A stretch of 38,291 bases of DNA from an uncultured Eubacteriales bacterium. Its GTDB lineage: Bacteria; Bacillota; Clostridia; Oscillospirales; Oscillospiraceae. The translations under genes and the position numbers were made by a program. The stretch spans positions 1 to 38,291 of the forward strand of contig CASEOA010000033.1 of NCBI GenBank assembly GCA_949289455.1, given 5' to 3'. Shown here piece by piece: positions 23,524-32,073 of the stretch. Under the pieces are notes generated by a model. That model saw only the letters and a program-made list of their open reading frames with translations, ran no database searches and had not been told where the DNA came from. Each line of letters begins with the position of its first letter. The first letter of the stretch is position 1.

Positions 23524-24561
23524 ATGCTGGCCTATACCTATGTGGAGCGGGGCAGGTTTGCCCTGCTGGACAAGCCAGTGCCGGACCTACAGGAGGACGG
23601 GGACGCCATCGTCCGGGTGACCCTGTCCAGCATCTGCACCAGCGACCTGCACATTAAGCACGGCTCGGTGCCCCGGGCGGTGCCCGGGATCACCGTGGGC
23701 CATGAGATGGTGGGCGTGGTGGAGAAAATCGGAGCCGGAGTATCCACCGTGAAGCCCGGGGACCGGGTGACGGTGAACGTGGAGACCTTCTGCGGCCAGT
23801 GCTTTTTCTGCCGCCACGGCTGGGTGAACAACTGCACCCACCCCCACGGAGGCTGGGCGCTGGGTTGCCGTATCGACGGGGGCCAGGCGGAATATGTCCG
23901 TGTACCCATGGCCGATCAGGGCCTGGACAAGATTCCGGAGGGGGTATCTGACCGGCAGGCCCTCTTTGTGGGAGACATCCTGGCCACCGGCTACTGGGCG
24001 GCGGATATCTCCCGGATCGGGCCCGAGGACACGGTGCTCATCCTGGGGGGCGGCCCCACCGGCCTGTGTACCCTCCAGTGTGTGCTGCTCCGGGAGCCCC
24101 GCCGGGTAATCCTGTGCGAGCGGGAGCCCTTACGGCGGGCCTTTGTGGAGGCCCGCTATCCCGGAGTGCTGACGGTGGGGCCGGAGGAGGCGGAGGCCTT
24201 CGTGGCGGCCCACAGCGACCACGGCGGCGCCGATGTGGTGCTGGAGGTGGCCGGGGGTGAGGACACCTTCACCCTGGCCTGGAAGTGCGCCCGGCCCAAC
24301 GCCGTGGTGACGGTGGTGGCCCTGTATGACAGGCCCCAGATCCTGCCCCTGCCGGACATGTACGGCAAGAACCTGACCTTCCTCACCGGCGGGGTGGACG
24401 GCTGCAACTGTGCCCGCACCCTGGAGCTCATTGCCCGGGGCAAGCTGGACACCACCCCTCTCATCACCCACACCTACCCCCTCAGCCGCATTGAAGAGGC
24501 CTACGACCTTTTTGAGCACCGGCGGGACGGGGTCATCAAGGTAGCGGTGACCTGTTCCTGA
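23524..24561 (+). CDS. zinc-dependent alcohol dehydrogenase family protein (MDR)
   Basis: A 345-residue medium-chain dehydrogenase. Catalytic zinc residues are C38 and H60-E61. The structural-zinc cysteines are C90, C93, C96 and C104. The nucleotide-binding motif GGGPTG lies near residue 178. It is most like threonine/sorbitol/alcohol dehydrogenases of unknown substrate. ATG 23524 has a GGGGGAGG SD. It lies 27 nt after the editing-protein gene and ends at a bidirectional terminator. Confidence 0.9.
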   Translation: MLAYTYVERGRFALLDKPVPDLQEDGDAIVRVTLSSICTSDLHIKHGSVPRAVPGITVGHEMVGVVEKIGAGVSTVKPGDRVTVNVETFCGQCFFCRHGWVNNCTHPHGGWALGCRIDGGQAEYVRVPMADQGLDKIPEGVSDRQALFVGDILATGYWAADISRIGPEDTVLILGGGPTGLCTLQCVLLREPRRVILCEREPLRRAFVEARYPGVLTVGPEEAEAFVAAHSDHGGADVVLEVAGGEDTFTLAWKCARPNAVVTVVALYDRPQILPLPDMYGKNLTFLTGGVDGCNCARTLELIARGKLDTTPLITHTYPLSRIEEAYDLFEHRRDGVIKVAVTCS

Positions 24562-24566
24562 CAGAT

Positions 24567-24602
24567 AAAAAATCCTGCCGTATCAAAACGGCAGGATTTT
24601 TT
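24567..24602. terminator. bidirectional terminator between alcohol dehydrogenase and recR
   Basis: Stem TCCTGCCGT (24573-24581) and its complement (24588-24596) around a 6-nt loop, flanked by A6 and T6. Confidence 0.92.
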
Positions 24603-24606
24603 GTCG

Positions 24607-25209
24607 TTACATCTCCCGGCGGCCCTCCAGGGCCCGCATAAGAGTGGCGTCATCGGTGTATTCCAGATGGCTGCCCACCGGGATGCCGTAGGCCAGCCGG
24701 GTGACCTTGACCCCGAAGGGTTTCAGCAGGCGGGAGAGGTACATGGCGGTGGCCTCTCCCTCGGTGTCCGGATTGGTGGCCATGATGACCTCCCGCACCT
24801 CTCCGGCGGACACCCGGCTTACCAGCTCCTTTACCCGCAGCTGGTCGGGGCCGATGTGGTTCATGGGGGAGATCACTCCGTGGAGCACATGGTACACACC
24901 GGGATATTCCCGGGAACGCTCCATGGCGGCCACGTCCTTGGGGTCGGCCACCACGCACAGCACCCCGGCGTCCCGCTTGGGGTCCTGGCAGATGGGGCAC
25001 AGGCCGTCTCCCTGAGAGAAGTTCTGGCAGATGGGGCAGCAGTGGATCTCCGCTTTGGCCTGGGTGATGGCCTGGGCAAAGGAGGCTGCATCCTCCTCCG
25101 GCAGGGAGAGGATATAAAAGGCCAGCCGCTGGGCGCTTTTGCGGCCGATGCCGGGCAGCCGGGCAAACTGCTCCACCAGCTGCTCCAGGGCAGGGGGGAA
25201 ATACTGCAT
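24607..25209 (-). CDS. recR: recombination protein RecR
   Basis: A 200-residue RecR of the RecFOR gap-repair pathway. The N-terminal helix-hairpin-helix is LPGIGRKSAQRLAF near residue 18. The zinc finger uses CCPIC and CPIC near 57-72. The Toprim domain has the acidic NPDTEGEAT motif near 145. ATG 25209 lies 5 nt after the rpe stop, with the SD (GGGAGGT) inside rpe. The usual partner dnaX is absent here. Confidence 0.95.
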   Translation of the reverse strand: MQYFPPALEQLVEQFARLPGIGRKSAQRLAFYILSLPEEDAASFAQAITQAKAEIHCCPICQNFSQGDGLCPICQDPKRDAGVLCVVADPKDVAAMERSREYPGVYHVLHGVISPMNHIGPDQLRVKELVSRVSAGEVREVIMATNPDTEGEATAMYLSRLLKPFGVKVTRLAYGIPVGSHLEYTDDATLMRALEGRREM

Positions 25210-25214
25210 GGGGC

Positions 25215-25862
25215 TCAGACCTCCCGCAGGGCGGCGATGGCGGCGGCGGGGTCGGCAGCCTTGTACACCGCGCTGCCCGCCACCAGAGTGTCCGCCCCGG
25301 CCTCCACCACCCGGCGGAGGGTGGCGGAGTTGACGCCTCCGTCCACCTCCAGCCGGCAGGCGGGGTTATACTTTTCAATGAGGGCCCGCACCTGCCGGAC
25401 GGTGTCCAGCTGGTGCTCCATCAGGGCCTGTCCGCCAAAGCCGGGCTCTACCGTCATCACCAGCACCATGTCCAGCTGCTCCAGGTAGGGCAGCACGGCG
25501 TTGGGGGAGGTGATGGGCCGGAGGGCCACCGCCTTTTTCACCTTGCACTGGTCCATCAGCTTGAGGGCCTGGGCAATCCCCCGGGGGTCGTCGGCCTCCA
25601 GGTGGACGTTGAGCAGGTCGGCCCCCGCCTGGGCGAAGTCCTCAATGAACCGGGCGGGCTTGGTGACCATCAGGTGGACGTCCAGAAACATGTCGGTGCA
25701 GGCCCGGATAGACTTGACCACCGGCACGCCGATGGTGATGTTGGGCACGAAGTAGCCGTCCATCACGTCCACGTGGAGCCAGTCGGCGGTGGACACCCGG
25801 CGGATGTCCCGCTCCAGGTTGGCAAAATCTGCGGAAAGGATCGAAGGGGCAATTTTGAGCAT
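25215..25862 (-). CDS. rpe: ribulose-phosphate 3-epimerase
   Basis: A 215-residue TIM-barrel epimerase of the pentose phosphate pathway. Signatures are IAPSILSADFANL at the start, DVMDGYFVPNITIG near 33, HLMVTKP near 66, MTVEPGFGGQ near 135 and EVDGGVN near 172. ATG 25862 has a GAGGAG SD and matches the family. The frame is open further upstream but that extension has no SD. Confidence 0.95.
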   Translation of the reverse strand: MLKIAPSILSADFANLERDIRRVSTADWLHVDVMDGYFVPNITIGVPVVKSIRACTDMFLDVHLMVTKPARFIEDFAQAGADLLNVHLEADDPRGIAQALKLMDQCKVKKAVALRPITSPNAVLPYLEQLDMVLVMTVEPGFGGQALMEHQLDTVRQVRALIEKYNPACRLEVDGGVNSATLRRVVEAGADTLVAGSAVYKAADPAAAIAALREV

Positions 25863-26106
25863 GGCAATCACTCCTCTTCCAAACAAGATGGGCCGTGGGA
25901 CGGCCATGGGCAGGGGCTTGGTCAGGCGGGCAGGCGGGGCAACCGGGGGGCCTTGCACATAAGATACAGCAAGCGGATGTCGCCCGGGGCCCCGCCGCTC
26001 CCCCAGGTCCCACTCAGCGCCGGCCCGGCGGCCCCTGCCCCGGAATTGCGTGCCGCATCATATAGTGTCCGGGGGAGGATGCCTCCCCCGGGCACAGTTG
26101 GTTCAC
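25863..26106. other. intergenic region between rpe and ilvA
   Basis: No ORF with an SD was found. It is very GC-rich. A perfect 10-bp hairpin, CCGGGGGAGG with its complement, lies at 26069-26091, just after a TATAGT (26061-26066) on the plus strand. It could be part of a small plus-strand transcript ending at the terminator at 26132. No certain rpe promoter was found on the minus strand. Confidence 0.4.
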
Positions 26107-26132
26107 AAGGGCCGGACACCGGCCCTTTTTTT
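26107..26132 (+). terminator. intrinsic terminator with plus-strand U-tract, abutting the ilvA stop
   Basis: Stem AAGGGCCGG/CCGGCCCTT (26107-26115 and 26119-26127) with loop ACA and a run of T through 26132. The good U-tract is on the plus strand. On the minus strand, downstream of ilvA, the hairpin is followed only by TTGTG, so it may serve ilvA weakly. Confidence 0.75.
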
Positions 26133-27351
26133 AATTATAAAAGTCGTTGGTATGGCACTCCCGGGCCTGGTAGCCCGCGGCGCACATGGCGTCCAGAATG
26201 GCCCGCTTGTGGGTGTGGCCAAAGGCCTCCAGGGTGACCCGCAGCTCCACGCCGCTCTGGCGGTTGATGTTGATGAACTGGTTGTGCTCCAGCTTGATGA
26301 TGTTACCGTTGGCCTCTGCCACGATCTGGGCCACCCGCAGCAGCTCGCCGGGCCGGTCGGGCAGCTGCACCGAGAAGGTGAACACCCGGCCCCGGTTGAT
26401 GAGGCCGTGCTGCACCAGGCTGGCCACGGTGATCACGTCCATGTTGCCGCCGGAGAGGACAGGCACCACGTTTTTCCCCTCGGCCTTCAGATGGCTCAGG
26501 GCGGCGATGGGCAGCAGGCCGGCGTTCTCCACGATCATCTTGTGCTTTTCCATCATGTCCAGGAAGGCGTCCACCAATTCGTCGTCGTCGATGGTGATGA
26601 TGTCGTCGATGTTCTGCTGGATGTAAGGGAAGATCTGGTCGCCAGGGGTTTTTACCGCCACGCCGTCGGCGATGGTCTCCACCTTGTCCAGGGTGACGAT
26701 ATGGCCCGCCTCCAGGCTGGCCTTCATGGAGGCCGCCCCGGTGGGCTCCACCCCGATGACGGTGACATTGGGGTTAAGCAGCTTGGCCAGGGTGGCCACG
26801 CCGGTAGCCAGCCCGCCGCCGCCGATGGGCACCAGGATCACGTCCACGTCGGGCAGGTCCTGGAAGATTTCGTAGGAGATGGTACCCTGGCCGGTGGCGA
26901 TGGCGGGGTCGTTGAAGGGATGTACATAGGTAAAGCCCTGCTCCTGGGAGAGCTGGCCAGCCAGCTGGGCGGCGTCGTCAAAGGTCTCCCCGTGGAGGAT
27001 CACTTTGGCGCCGTAGTCCTTGGTGTTGTTCACCTTCACCAGGGGCGTGGTGGTGGGCATGACAATGGTGGCGGCCACCCCGGCCTGCTGGGCGGCGTAG
27101 GCTACCCCCTGGGCGTGGTTGCCGGCGGAGGCGGTGACCAGTCCTCTGGCCTTTTCCTCCTCGGACAGGGTGCTGATCTTATAGTAGGCGCCGCGGATCT
27201 TGTAGGCGCCGGTGACCTGCATGTTTTCCGGCTTGATATACACGTTGTTGCCGGTGGCCTTGGAAAAGGCGGAGCTGTAGACCAGATTGGTGGGGCGGAG
27301 TACCCCGGACAGCACGCTGCGGGCCTCCTTGAATTCTTTCAGGGTGAGCAT
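26131..27351 (-). CDS. ilvA: threonine ammonia-lyase (threonine deaminase) with ACT domain
   Basis: A 406-residue PLP enzyme converting threonine to 2-oxobutyrate. The PLP lysine is in TGAYKIRGA near residue 51. ASAGNHAQGVA lies near 76, and the phosphate-binding GGGGLATG near 178. The last ~75 residues form a single ACT domain (VFTFSVQLPDRPGELLRV), as in ~400-residue catabolic/IlvA-like forms. ATG 27351 follows GAGAGGAAG. It is transcribed divergently from the TelA-like gene from a back-to-back promoter. Confidence 0.94.
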   Translation of the reverse strand: MLTLKEFKEARSVLSGVLRPTNLVYSSAFSKATGNNVYIKPENMQVTGAYKIRGAYYKISTLSEEEKARGLVTASAGNHAQGVAYAAQQAGVAATIVMPTTTPLVKVNNTKDYGAKVILHGETFDDAAQLAGQLSQEQGFTYVHPFNDPAIATGQGTISYEIFQDLPDVDVILVPIGGGGLATGVATLAKLLNPNVTVIGVEPTGAASMKASLEAGHIVTLDKVETIADGVAVKTPGDQIFPYIQQNIDDIITIDDDELVDAFLDMMEKHKMIVENAGLLPIAALSHLKAEGKNVVPVLSGGNMDVITVASLVQHGLINRGRVFTFSVQLPDRPGELLRVAQIVAEANGNIIKLEHNQFININRQSGVELRVTLEAFGHTHKRAILDAMCAAGYQARECHTNDFYN

Positions 27352-27389
27352 AGGGACAGACTTCCTCTCTAGCGTATGGATATATGCTA

Positions 27390-27418
27390 ATGATACTGAC
27401 TTTTGGGGGGAAAGTCAA
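27390..27418 (-). promoter_or_regulatory. ilvA promoter
   Basis: On the minus strand TTGACT (27413-27418) and TATCAT (27390-27395) with a 17-nt spacer, 39 nt before the ATG. Confidence 0.8.
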
Positions 27419-27425
27419 CGTGTTC

Positions 27426-27454
27426 TTGACACCGGGGAGGGGGAACGGTACAAT
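27426..27454 (+). promoter_or_regulatory. promoter of the TelA-like gene
   Basis: TTGACA (27426-27431) and TACAAT (27449-27454) with a 17-nt spacer. Its -35 lies 7 bp from the ilvA -35 on the other strand. Confidence 0.85.
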
Positions 27455-27507
27455 GATTTGAGAAAAGCCCCGGCCGCGCCGGGCTGGAAGATGGAGGGAC
27501 GCTGATT

Positions 27508-28659
27508 ATGGCTGACAACATGGAATTCACCCCCGAACTGACCCTGACCCCCGATCTGAGCGATACGGCGGTGGAGCCCGTCCCCCAGGCTGATCTGGCG
27601 GTTGCCCAGCCGGCGGGGGAGATCCAGCAGGAGGAGAGCCGCCTGTCTGAGGCGGAGCGGAAAATGGTGGACGACTTTGCCCAAAAGATCGACCTGACGG
27701 ACGTGAATCTGGTACTCCAGTACGGGGCGGCCGCACAGAAGAACATCGCCGGCTTCTCGGAGAGCACTCTGAACTCGGTGCGCACCAAGGATCTGGGCGA
27801 GGTGGGAGAGGCCCTGTCCTCCCTGGTGGGGGAGCTGAAGGGTTTTAACGGGGAAGAGGAAGAGAAGGGCCTCTTCGGCTTCTTCAAGAAAAAGCGCAGT
27901 CAGCTGGAGGCCATGAAGGCCTCCTACGCCAAGGCCGAGGCCAACGTGGACAAGATTGTGGAGGTGCTGGAGGGCCATCAGGTCACCCTAATGAAGGACA
28001 TCGCCATGCTGGATCAGATGTACGACCTCAATACCAAGTATTATAAGGAACTGACCATGTATATCCTGGCGGGCAAGAAGCGCCTGGCCCAGGTGCGTGG
28101 GGAGGATCTGGAGGCTTTGAAGCAGAAGGCCGCCCAGACCGGAGCCCAGGAGGACGCCCAGGCCTATAACGACCTGGCCAACATGTGCTCCCGGTTTGAA
28201 AAGAAGATCCACGATCTGGAGCTCACCCGGATGATCTCCATCCAGATGGGCCCCCAGACCCGGCTGATCCAGAACAACGACACCCTGATGCTGGAGAAGA
28301 TCCAGTCCTCCCTGGTGAATACCATCCCCCTGTGGAAGAGCCAGATGGTGCTGGCCCTGGGGCTGGAGCACTCCCGCCAGGCCACCGCCGCCCAGACTGC
28401 GGTGACCAACATGACCAACGAACTGCTGAAAAAGAACGCCGACATGTTGAAAATGGGTACCCTGGACACTGCCCGGGAGGCCGAGCGGTCGGTGGTGGAC
28501 ATTGAGACCCTCCAGCACACCAACGAGCAGCTCATCTCCACCCTGGACGAGGTGATGCACATCCAGCAGGAGGGGGCCCAGAAGCGCCGGGAGGCCGAGG
28601 CCGAACTGGGCCGCATCGAGGGCCAGCTGAAACAGAAGCTGCTGGAGCTGCGGGGATAA
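27508..28659 (+). CDS. TelA/YaaN-family toxic-anion (tellurite) resistance protein
   Basis: A 383-residue, mostly helical cytoplasmic protein of the TelA family. An acidic N-terminal ~45 residues precede a coiled-coil-rich body. The FFKKKRSQLEAMKASYAKAEANVDKIV segment near residue 127 and LALGLEHSRQATAAQTAVTNMTNELLKKNADML near 288 fit the family. TelA members are linked to tellurite resistance and cell-envelope stress; the molecular function is unknown. ATG 27508 has a GGAGGGA SD. The gene is monocistronic, with a terminator 13 nt after the stop. Confidence 0.9.
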   Translation: MADNMEFTPELTLTPDLSDTAVEPVPQADLAVAQPAGEIQQEESRLSEAERKMVDDFAQKIDLTDVNLVLQYGAAAQKNIAGFSESTLNSVRTKDLGEVGEALSSLVGELKGFNGEEEEKGLFGFFKKKRSQLEAMKASYAKAEANVDKIVEVLEGHQVTLMKDIAMLDQMYDLNTKYYKELTMYILAGKKRLAQVRGEDLEALKQKAAQTGAQEDAQAYNDLANMCSRFEKKIHDLELTRMISIQMGPQTRLIQNNDTLMLEKIQSSLVNTIPLWKSQMVLALGLEHSRQATAAQTAVTNMTNELLKKNADMLKMGTLDTAREAERSVVDIETLQHTNEQLISTLDEVMHIQQEGAQKRREAEAELGRIEGQLKQKLLELRG

Positions 28660-28672
28660 CCGAACACGCTGA

Positions 28673-28704
28673 GGGGCGCTGCACACGGGGGCAGCGCCCC
28701 TTTT
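28673..28704 (+). terminator. terminator after the TelA-like gene
   Basis: Stem GGGGCGCTGC (28673-28682) and complement (28691-28700) with an 8-nt loop and TTTT. The U-tract is short, so some read-through into the two-component genes is possible. Confidence 0.75.
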
Positions 28705-28758
28705 GACATGAGACGGACACAACTTTGTGCTATCCTACAGACGAAAGGAGGAAAGGAC

Positions 28759-29430
28759 ATGGCGGAGCGGGTACTGCTGGCGGAGGATGAAAAGGCCATG
28801 CGGGATATCATTCGGGACTATTTCGCAGCCCACGAAATAGAATGCGATCTGGCCCGGGACGGGGCGGAGGCCCTGGACCTGCTGCGGGATCATGACTACG
28901 ACGCCATCCTGCTGGATGTGCTCATGCCCAACCTGGATGGCTTTTCGGTGTGCCGGGCAGTGCGGGAAAAAAGCGGGGTGCCAATCCTCTTCCTGACCGC
29001 CCTGGGGACCGAGCCCGACGTGCTCCGGGGCTATGCCCTGGGGGCGGACGACTATGTGACCAAGCCCTTTTCCCTGGCGGTGCTGTTGGCCAAGACCCGG
29101 GCGGTGATCCGCCGCAGCCGGGGAGAGGGGGGCGGCGAGACCCTAAGCTGCGGGGCCATCACCCTGGACCTGGCGGGGCGCACCTGTACGGTGGAGGGGA
29201 GGCCGGTGGCCCTCACCCCCAGGGAGTACGAGCTGCTGCTCTGCCTCATGCGCCACCGGGGCCAGGTGCTCAGCCGGGATCAGCTGCTGGACAAGGTGTG
29301 GGGCATCGACTTTGAGGGAGGCCAGCGGGCAGTGGACGTGCGCGTCAAACGCCTGCGGGCCGCCCTGGGCAGCGGCGGCAAACAGATCAAGACGGTGTTC
29401 AAAGCGGGGTATCGACTGGAGGGCGGCTGA
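28759..29430 (+). CDS. OmpR/PhoB-family response regulator
   Basis: A 223-residue regulator. The receiver has the acidic pair E9-D10, phospho-acceptor D53 (AILLDVLMP) and KPF near 102. The winged-helix effector has LTPREYELLLCLMRH and RAVDVRVKRLR. ATG 28759 has an AAAGGAGG SD; an in-frame upstream opening at 28708 has none. The kinase starts 1 nt after its stop. A weak extended -10 (TGCTATCCT near 28728) is the only promoter candidate. Confidence 0.94.
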   Translation: MAERVLLAEDEKAMRDIIRDYFAAHEIECDLARDGAEALDLLRDHDYDAILLDVLMPNLDGFSVCRAVREKSGVPILFLTALGTEPDVLRGYALGADDYVTKPFSLAVLLAKTRAVIRRSRGEGGGETLSCGAITLDLAGRTCTVEGRPVALTPREYELLLCLMRHRGQVLSRDQLLDKVWGIDFEGGQRAVDVRVKRLRAALGSGGKQIKTVFKAGYRLEGG

Positions 29431-29431
29431 T

Positions 29432-31084
29432 ATGAAGGATAAACGGCTGTTTTTTAAGTGCTTTGCCAGGAGCCTGGGCATTTCCCTGCTGCTGTGGGGG
29501 GCGGCCATGGCGGCGCTGATCTGGGTCAACTATCAGTGGTGCCGGGAGGATGTGGCGGTACAGAGCAACGATCTGTCCATGCGCATCCGAAACGGGGAGG
29601 TCACCTTTACCGCCCAGCCGAAGGGCCTGGGCATCGTTCGGATCCTTCCCTGGGAGGACGGCTATTGCTCCGCCCAGCTCACCATGATGGGGGAGCCGCT
29701 GCTCCGGGACTACGGGGGGCAGCTCTTTCTCCGGATCTACGAGGAAAACGGCGACCGGCTGGGCCAGACGCAGATGCTGGTGGGGTATACTTATATGGTT
29801 GGGGCGTCCGACCCGGAAGAGGCATCGGTCCTGTACCTGGTCTTTGATCCTGCCATGACCGATGAACAGATGCTGGCGGCGCTGGAGACCCTGGACGGCT
29901 ATCCGAAACCGGTATTTTACCGGGGGGATAGCGGGTTGGGGGCGGAGTTTACCGGCCTCCGGGCGGTGGGCTGGCAGGAGGGAGAGGTGCTGTATGTGCA
30001 GAAGCTGACCCTCCTCTTTGAAACGGGGGAAGTGGTGTTGGCGGATACGCAGGCTGACCTGTTCCCCGGCCAGACGCCGGAGTCCTATTCCGGTTCCTGG
30101 GTGGAGTTTTATTCCCCCCTGCTGGGCCGGGGGGACCCGGAGTCCCAGCTGGAGCGTTACCGGGCTCTGGAGGCGGAGGTGGACGAGCTGGAGGAGAACT
30201 ATCCCCAGTCTGCCCAGGGAGGACTGGCCTTTGGCGGTGGCCAGTATTCCAATGCCTATCTGGCTGCCGGCGCCGTGAGACCCCTTGCGTCAAACTATTA
30301 CCTGCCCAAACAGTACGCCCTCACCGGACTGAAACCGGTGCTCCTGCTCACCCTGGGGGTGGCGGCGGCTCTGGCCCTGTTCACCGCCTGGCTGGAGTAC
30401 CGGGCCATCCAGCGGGAGCGGGCCTTTGTCCGGGGGGCGGCCCACGAGCTGAAAACCCCTCTGGCAGTGGTGCGCACCCACGCCGAGGCCCTGCGGGAGG
30501 ACATTGCCCCCGCCAAGCGGGCCCAGTACCTGGACACCGTGGTGGCAGAGAGCGACCGGATGGCCGCCCTGGTGGGCAGCCTGCTGGACCTGTCCCGGCT
30601 GATGTCGGGACGGCGGCTGGAGAAGGAGCCCCTGGACTTTGCGGCCCTGACGGCGGGCCGGGCCCAGCGGCTGGCCCTGCTGGCGGAACAGGAGGGGGTT
30701 TTGTTGCGCACGGAGCTGGGACCCGCCATGGTGATGGGGGAGAGGCTGGTGCTGGAGGAGCTGGTGGACGAGCTGGCGGACAACGCCCTGAAGCACTGCC
30801 CGACCGGCGGCGGGGTGACCCTCACCCTGACGCAGAAGAGGCGGCAGGTGAAGCTGACGGTGGACAACGACGGCGAGCCTATCCCGCCGGAGCATCTGGA
30901 GCACCTGTTTGAGCCTTTCTACCGGGGAGACCCGGGCCGCAGCCGGGCCCAGGGGGGAGCGGGGCTGGGGCTGGCCCTGGTGCGGGCGGCGGCGGAGGCC
31001 CACGGGGGGAGCTGCCGGGCGGCCAACCGGGCCGGTGGAGTGACCTTCACCGTGGCGTTGCCCGGCTTGCAATCGGGCCGGTGA
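29432..31084 (+). CDS. membrane sensor histidine kinase without HAMP domain
   Basis: A 550-residue kinase paired with the preceding regulator. TM1 is near residues 13-32. A large ~260-residue extracytoplasmic region of unknown fold follows, then TM2 near 297-319. HisKA (RGAAHELKTPLAVV, H near 338) follows TM2 after about 20 residues, leaving no room for HAMP. A HATPase with DNDGEPIP and GGAGLGLALV ends the protein. The long sensor region has no recognised domain. ATG 29432 overlaps the regulator's stop region. Confidence 0.93.
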   Translation: MKDKRLFFKCFARSLGISLLLWGAAMAALIWVNYQWCREDVAVQSNDLSMRIRNGEVTFTAQPKGLGIVRILPWEDGYCSAQLTMMGEPLLRDYGGQLFLRIYEENGDRLGQTQMLVGYTYMVGASDPEEASVLYLVFDPAMTDEQMLAALETLDGYPKPVFYRGDSGLGAEFTGLRAVGWQEGEVLYVQKLTLLFETGEVVLADTQADLFPGQTPESYSGSWVEFYSPLLGRGDPESQLERYRALEAEVDELEENYPQSAQGGLAFGGGQYSNAYLAAGAVRPLASNYYLPKQYALTGLKPVLLLTLGVAAALALFTAWLEYRAIQRERAFVRGAAHELKTPLAVVRTHAEALREDIAPAKRAQYLDTVVAESDRMAALVGSLLDLSRLMSGRRLEKEPLDFAALTAGRAQRLALLAEQEGVLLRTELGPAMVMGERLVLEELVDELADNALKHCPTGGGVTLTLTQKRRQVKLTVDNDGEPIPPEHLEHLFEPFYRGDPGRSRAQGGAGLGLALVRAAAEAHGGSCRAANRAGGVTFTVALPGLQSGR

Positions 31085-31095
31085 TGTGATATCAT
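31067..31095 (+). promoter_or_regulatory. promoter of the DUF975-like gene
   Basis: TTGCAA (31067-31072) and TATCAT (31090-31095) with a 17-nt spacer and TGA before the -10. It lies at the very end of the kinase gene. Confidence 0.75.
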
Positions 31096-31129
31096 TTCCT
31101 CAATATTTGCAAGATTGCGAGGGAATGCC

Positions 31130-31942
31130 ATGGGATACAACCGGCCCCAATCCAAGCGGATGGCCAGAAGCGCCATGCGGGGAGTCTACCCCCACCCCAT
31201 GCTGGTGGCGCTGGTATATGTGGCCCTGACCACTGTGCTGGGCAATATTGTTATGAGCTTTGTGTCCAACCCCTTTGAAGCGTTCTATTACTATCTGCTG
31301 GAGACAAACTATTCGGTGGCGGATATTCTCTCCGCCATCTTTACTCCCCAGCGGGTGGCGGTGATTCTGGCGATGGAGCTGCTGCTCAGCCTCTACTACT
31401 GGGTGATGGGTTACGGCTATTCTTCCTACTGCCTGCGGCTGGCCCGCCGGGAGGGGCCGGGCTACCGCAACCTGCTGGACGGGTTCTGGGAGATCGGCCG
31501 GGCCCTGTCGGTGAACCTGCTGTCCGCTCTGTTCGTCCTGCTGTGGAGCCTGGTGGGTGTGGCGGTCTATGTGGCCGCTGTGGTGGTCGCCGCGCTTCTG
31601 AGGTTCCCCATCCTCGCGCTGGTGGGCGGGGTGTTCATGGCGGTGTGGACCATCCGCATTGCCTACCGGTACCGGCTGGCGGTATACTTCCTGCTGGACA
31701 ACCCGGGCATGGGGGCCACGGAGGCCCTGGGCCACAGCAAGCAGGCCATGGACGGACATACTCTGGAGCTCTTTTTTCAGGACCTGTCCTTCCTGGGCTG
31801 GGCGCTGCTGGCTCCCTTTACGCTGGGCATCCTGCTGTTGTGGCTGGCCCCCTACGCCGGCGCCGCCGACGCCAACTTCTACCACTGGGTGATGTATGGT
31901 TCTCTGCCCGGCGGGCCGGAACCCAGCCAGCCCATCTGGTGA
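31130..31942 (+). CDS. DUF975-like integral membrane protein
   Basis: A 270-residue membrane protein with a basic N-terminus (RPQSKRMARSAMRG) and about six hydrophobic segments. The first is near residue 27 and the last near 220-240. The cytoplasmic pattern AYRYRLAVYFLLDNPGMGATEALGHSKQAMDGH is characteristic of DUF975, whose function is unknown. It has its own promoter and SD (GAGGGA before ATG 31130) and its own terminator. It is next to the two-component genes and may be a target or accessory; that is inference. Confidence 0.85.
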   Translation: MGYNRPQSKRMARSAMRGVYPHPMLVALVYVALTTVLGNIVMSFVSNPFEAFYYYLLETNYSVADILSAIFTPQRVAVILAMELLLSLYYWVMGYGYSSYCLRLARREGPGYRNLLDGFWEIGRALSVNLLSALFVLLWSLVGVAVYVAAVVVAALLRFPILALVGGVFMAVWTIRIAYRYRLAVYFLLDNPGMGATEALGHSKQAMDGHTLELFFQDLSFLGWALLAPFTLGILLLWLAPYAGAADANFYHWVMYGSLPGGPEPSQPIW

Positions 31943-31950
31943 TCTTCTTG

Positions 31951-31979
31951 AAACCGCCCCGGTTTGCCGGGGCGGTTTT
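31951..31979 (+). terminator. terminator after the DUF975-like gene
   Basis: Stem AAACCGCCCCGG (31951-31962) and complement (31967-31978) around TTTG, with T-run. Confidence 0.88.
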
Positions 31980-32073
31980 GCCGCCCTGGGAACCTTCTGC
32001 TGTGGGTGTGTGTATATTGGGATAGGCCCTGTCCCAGACGGGGCTTACAGATCACACTTTGGGAGGAACCACT

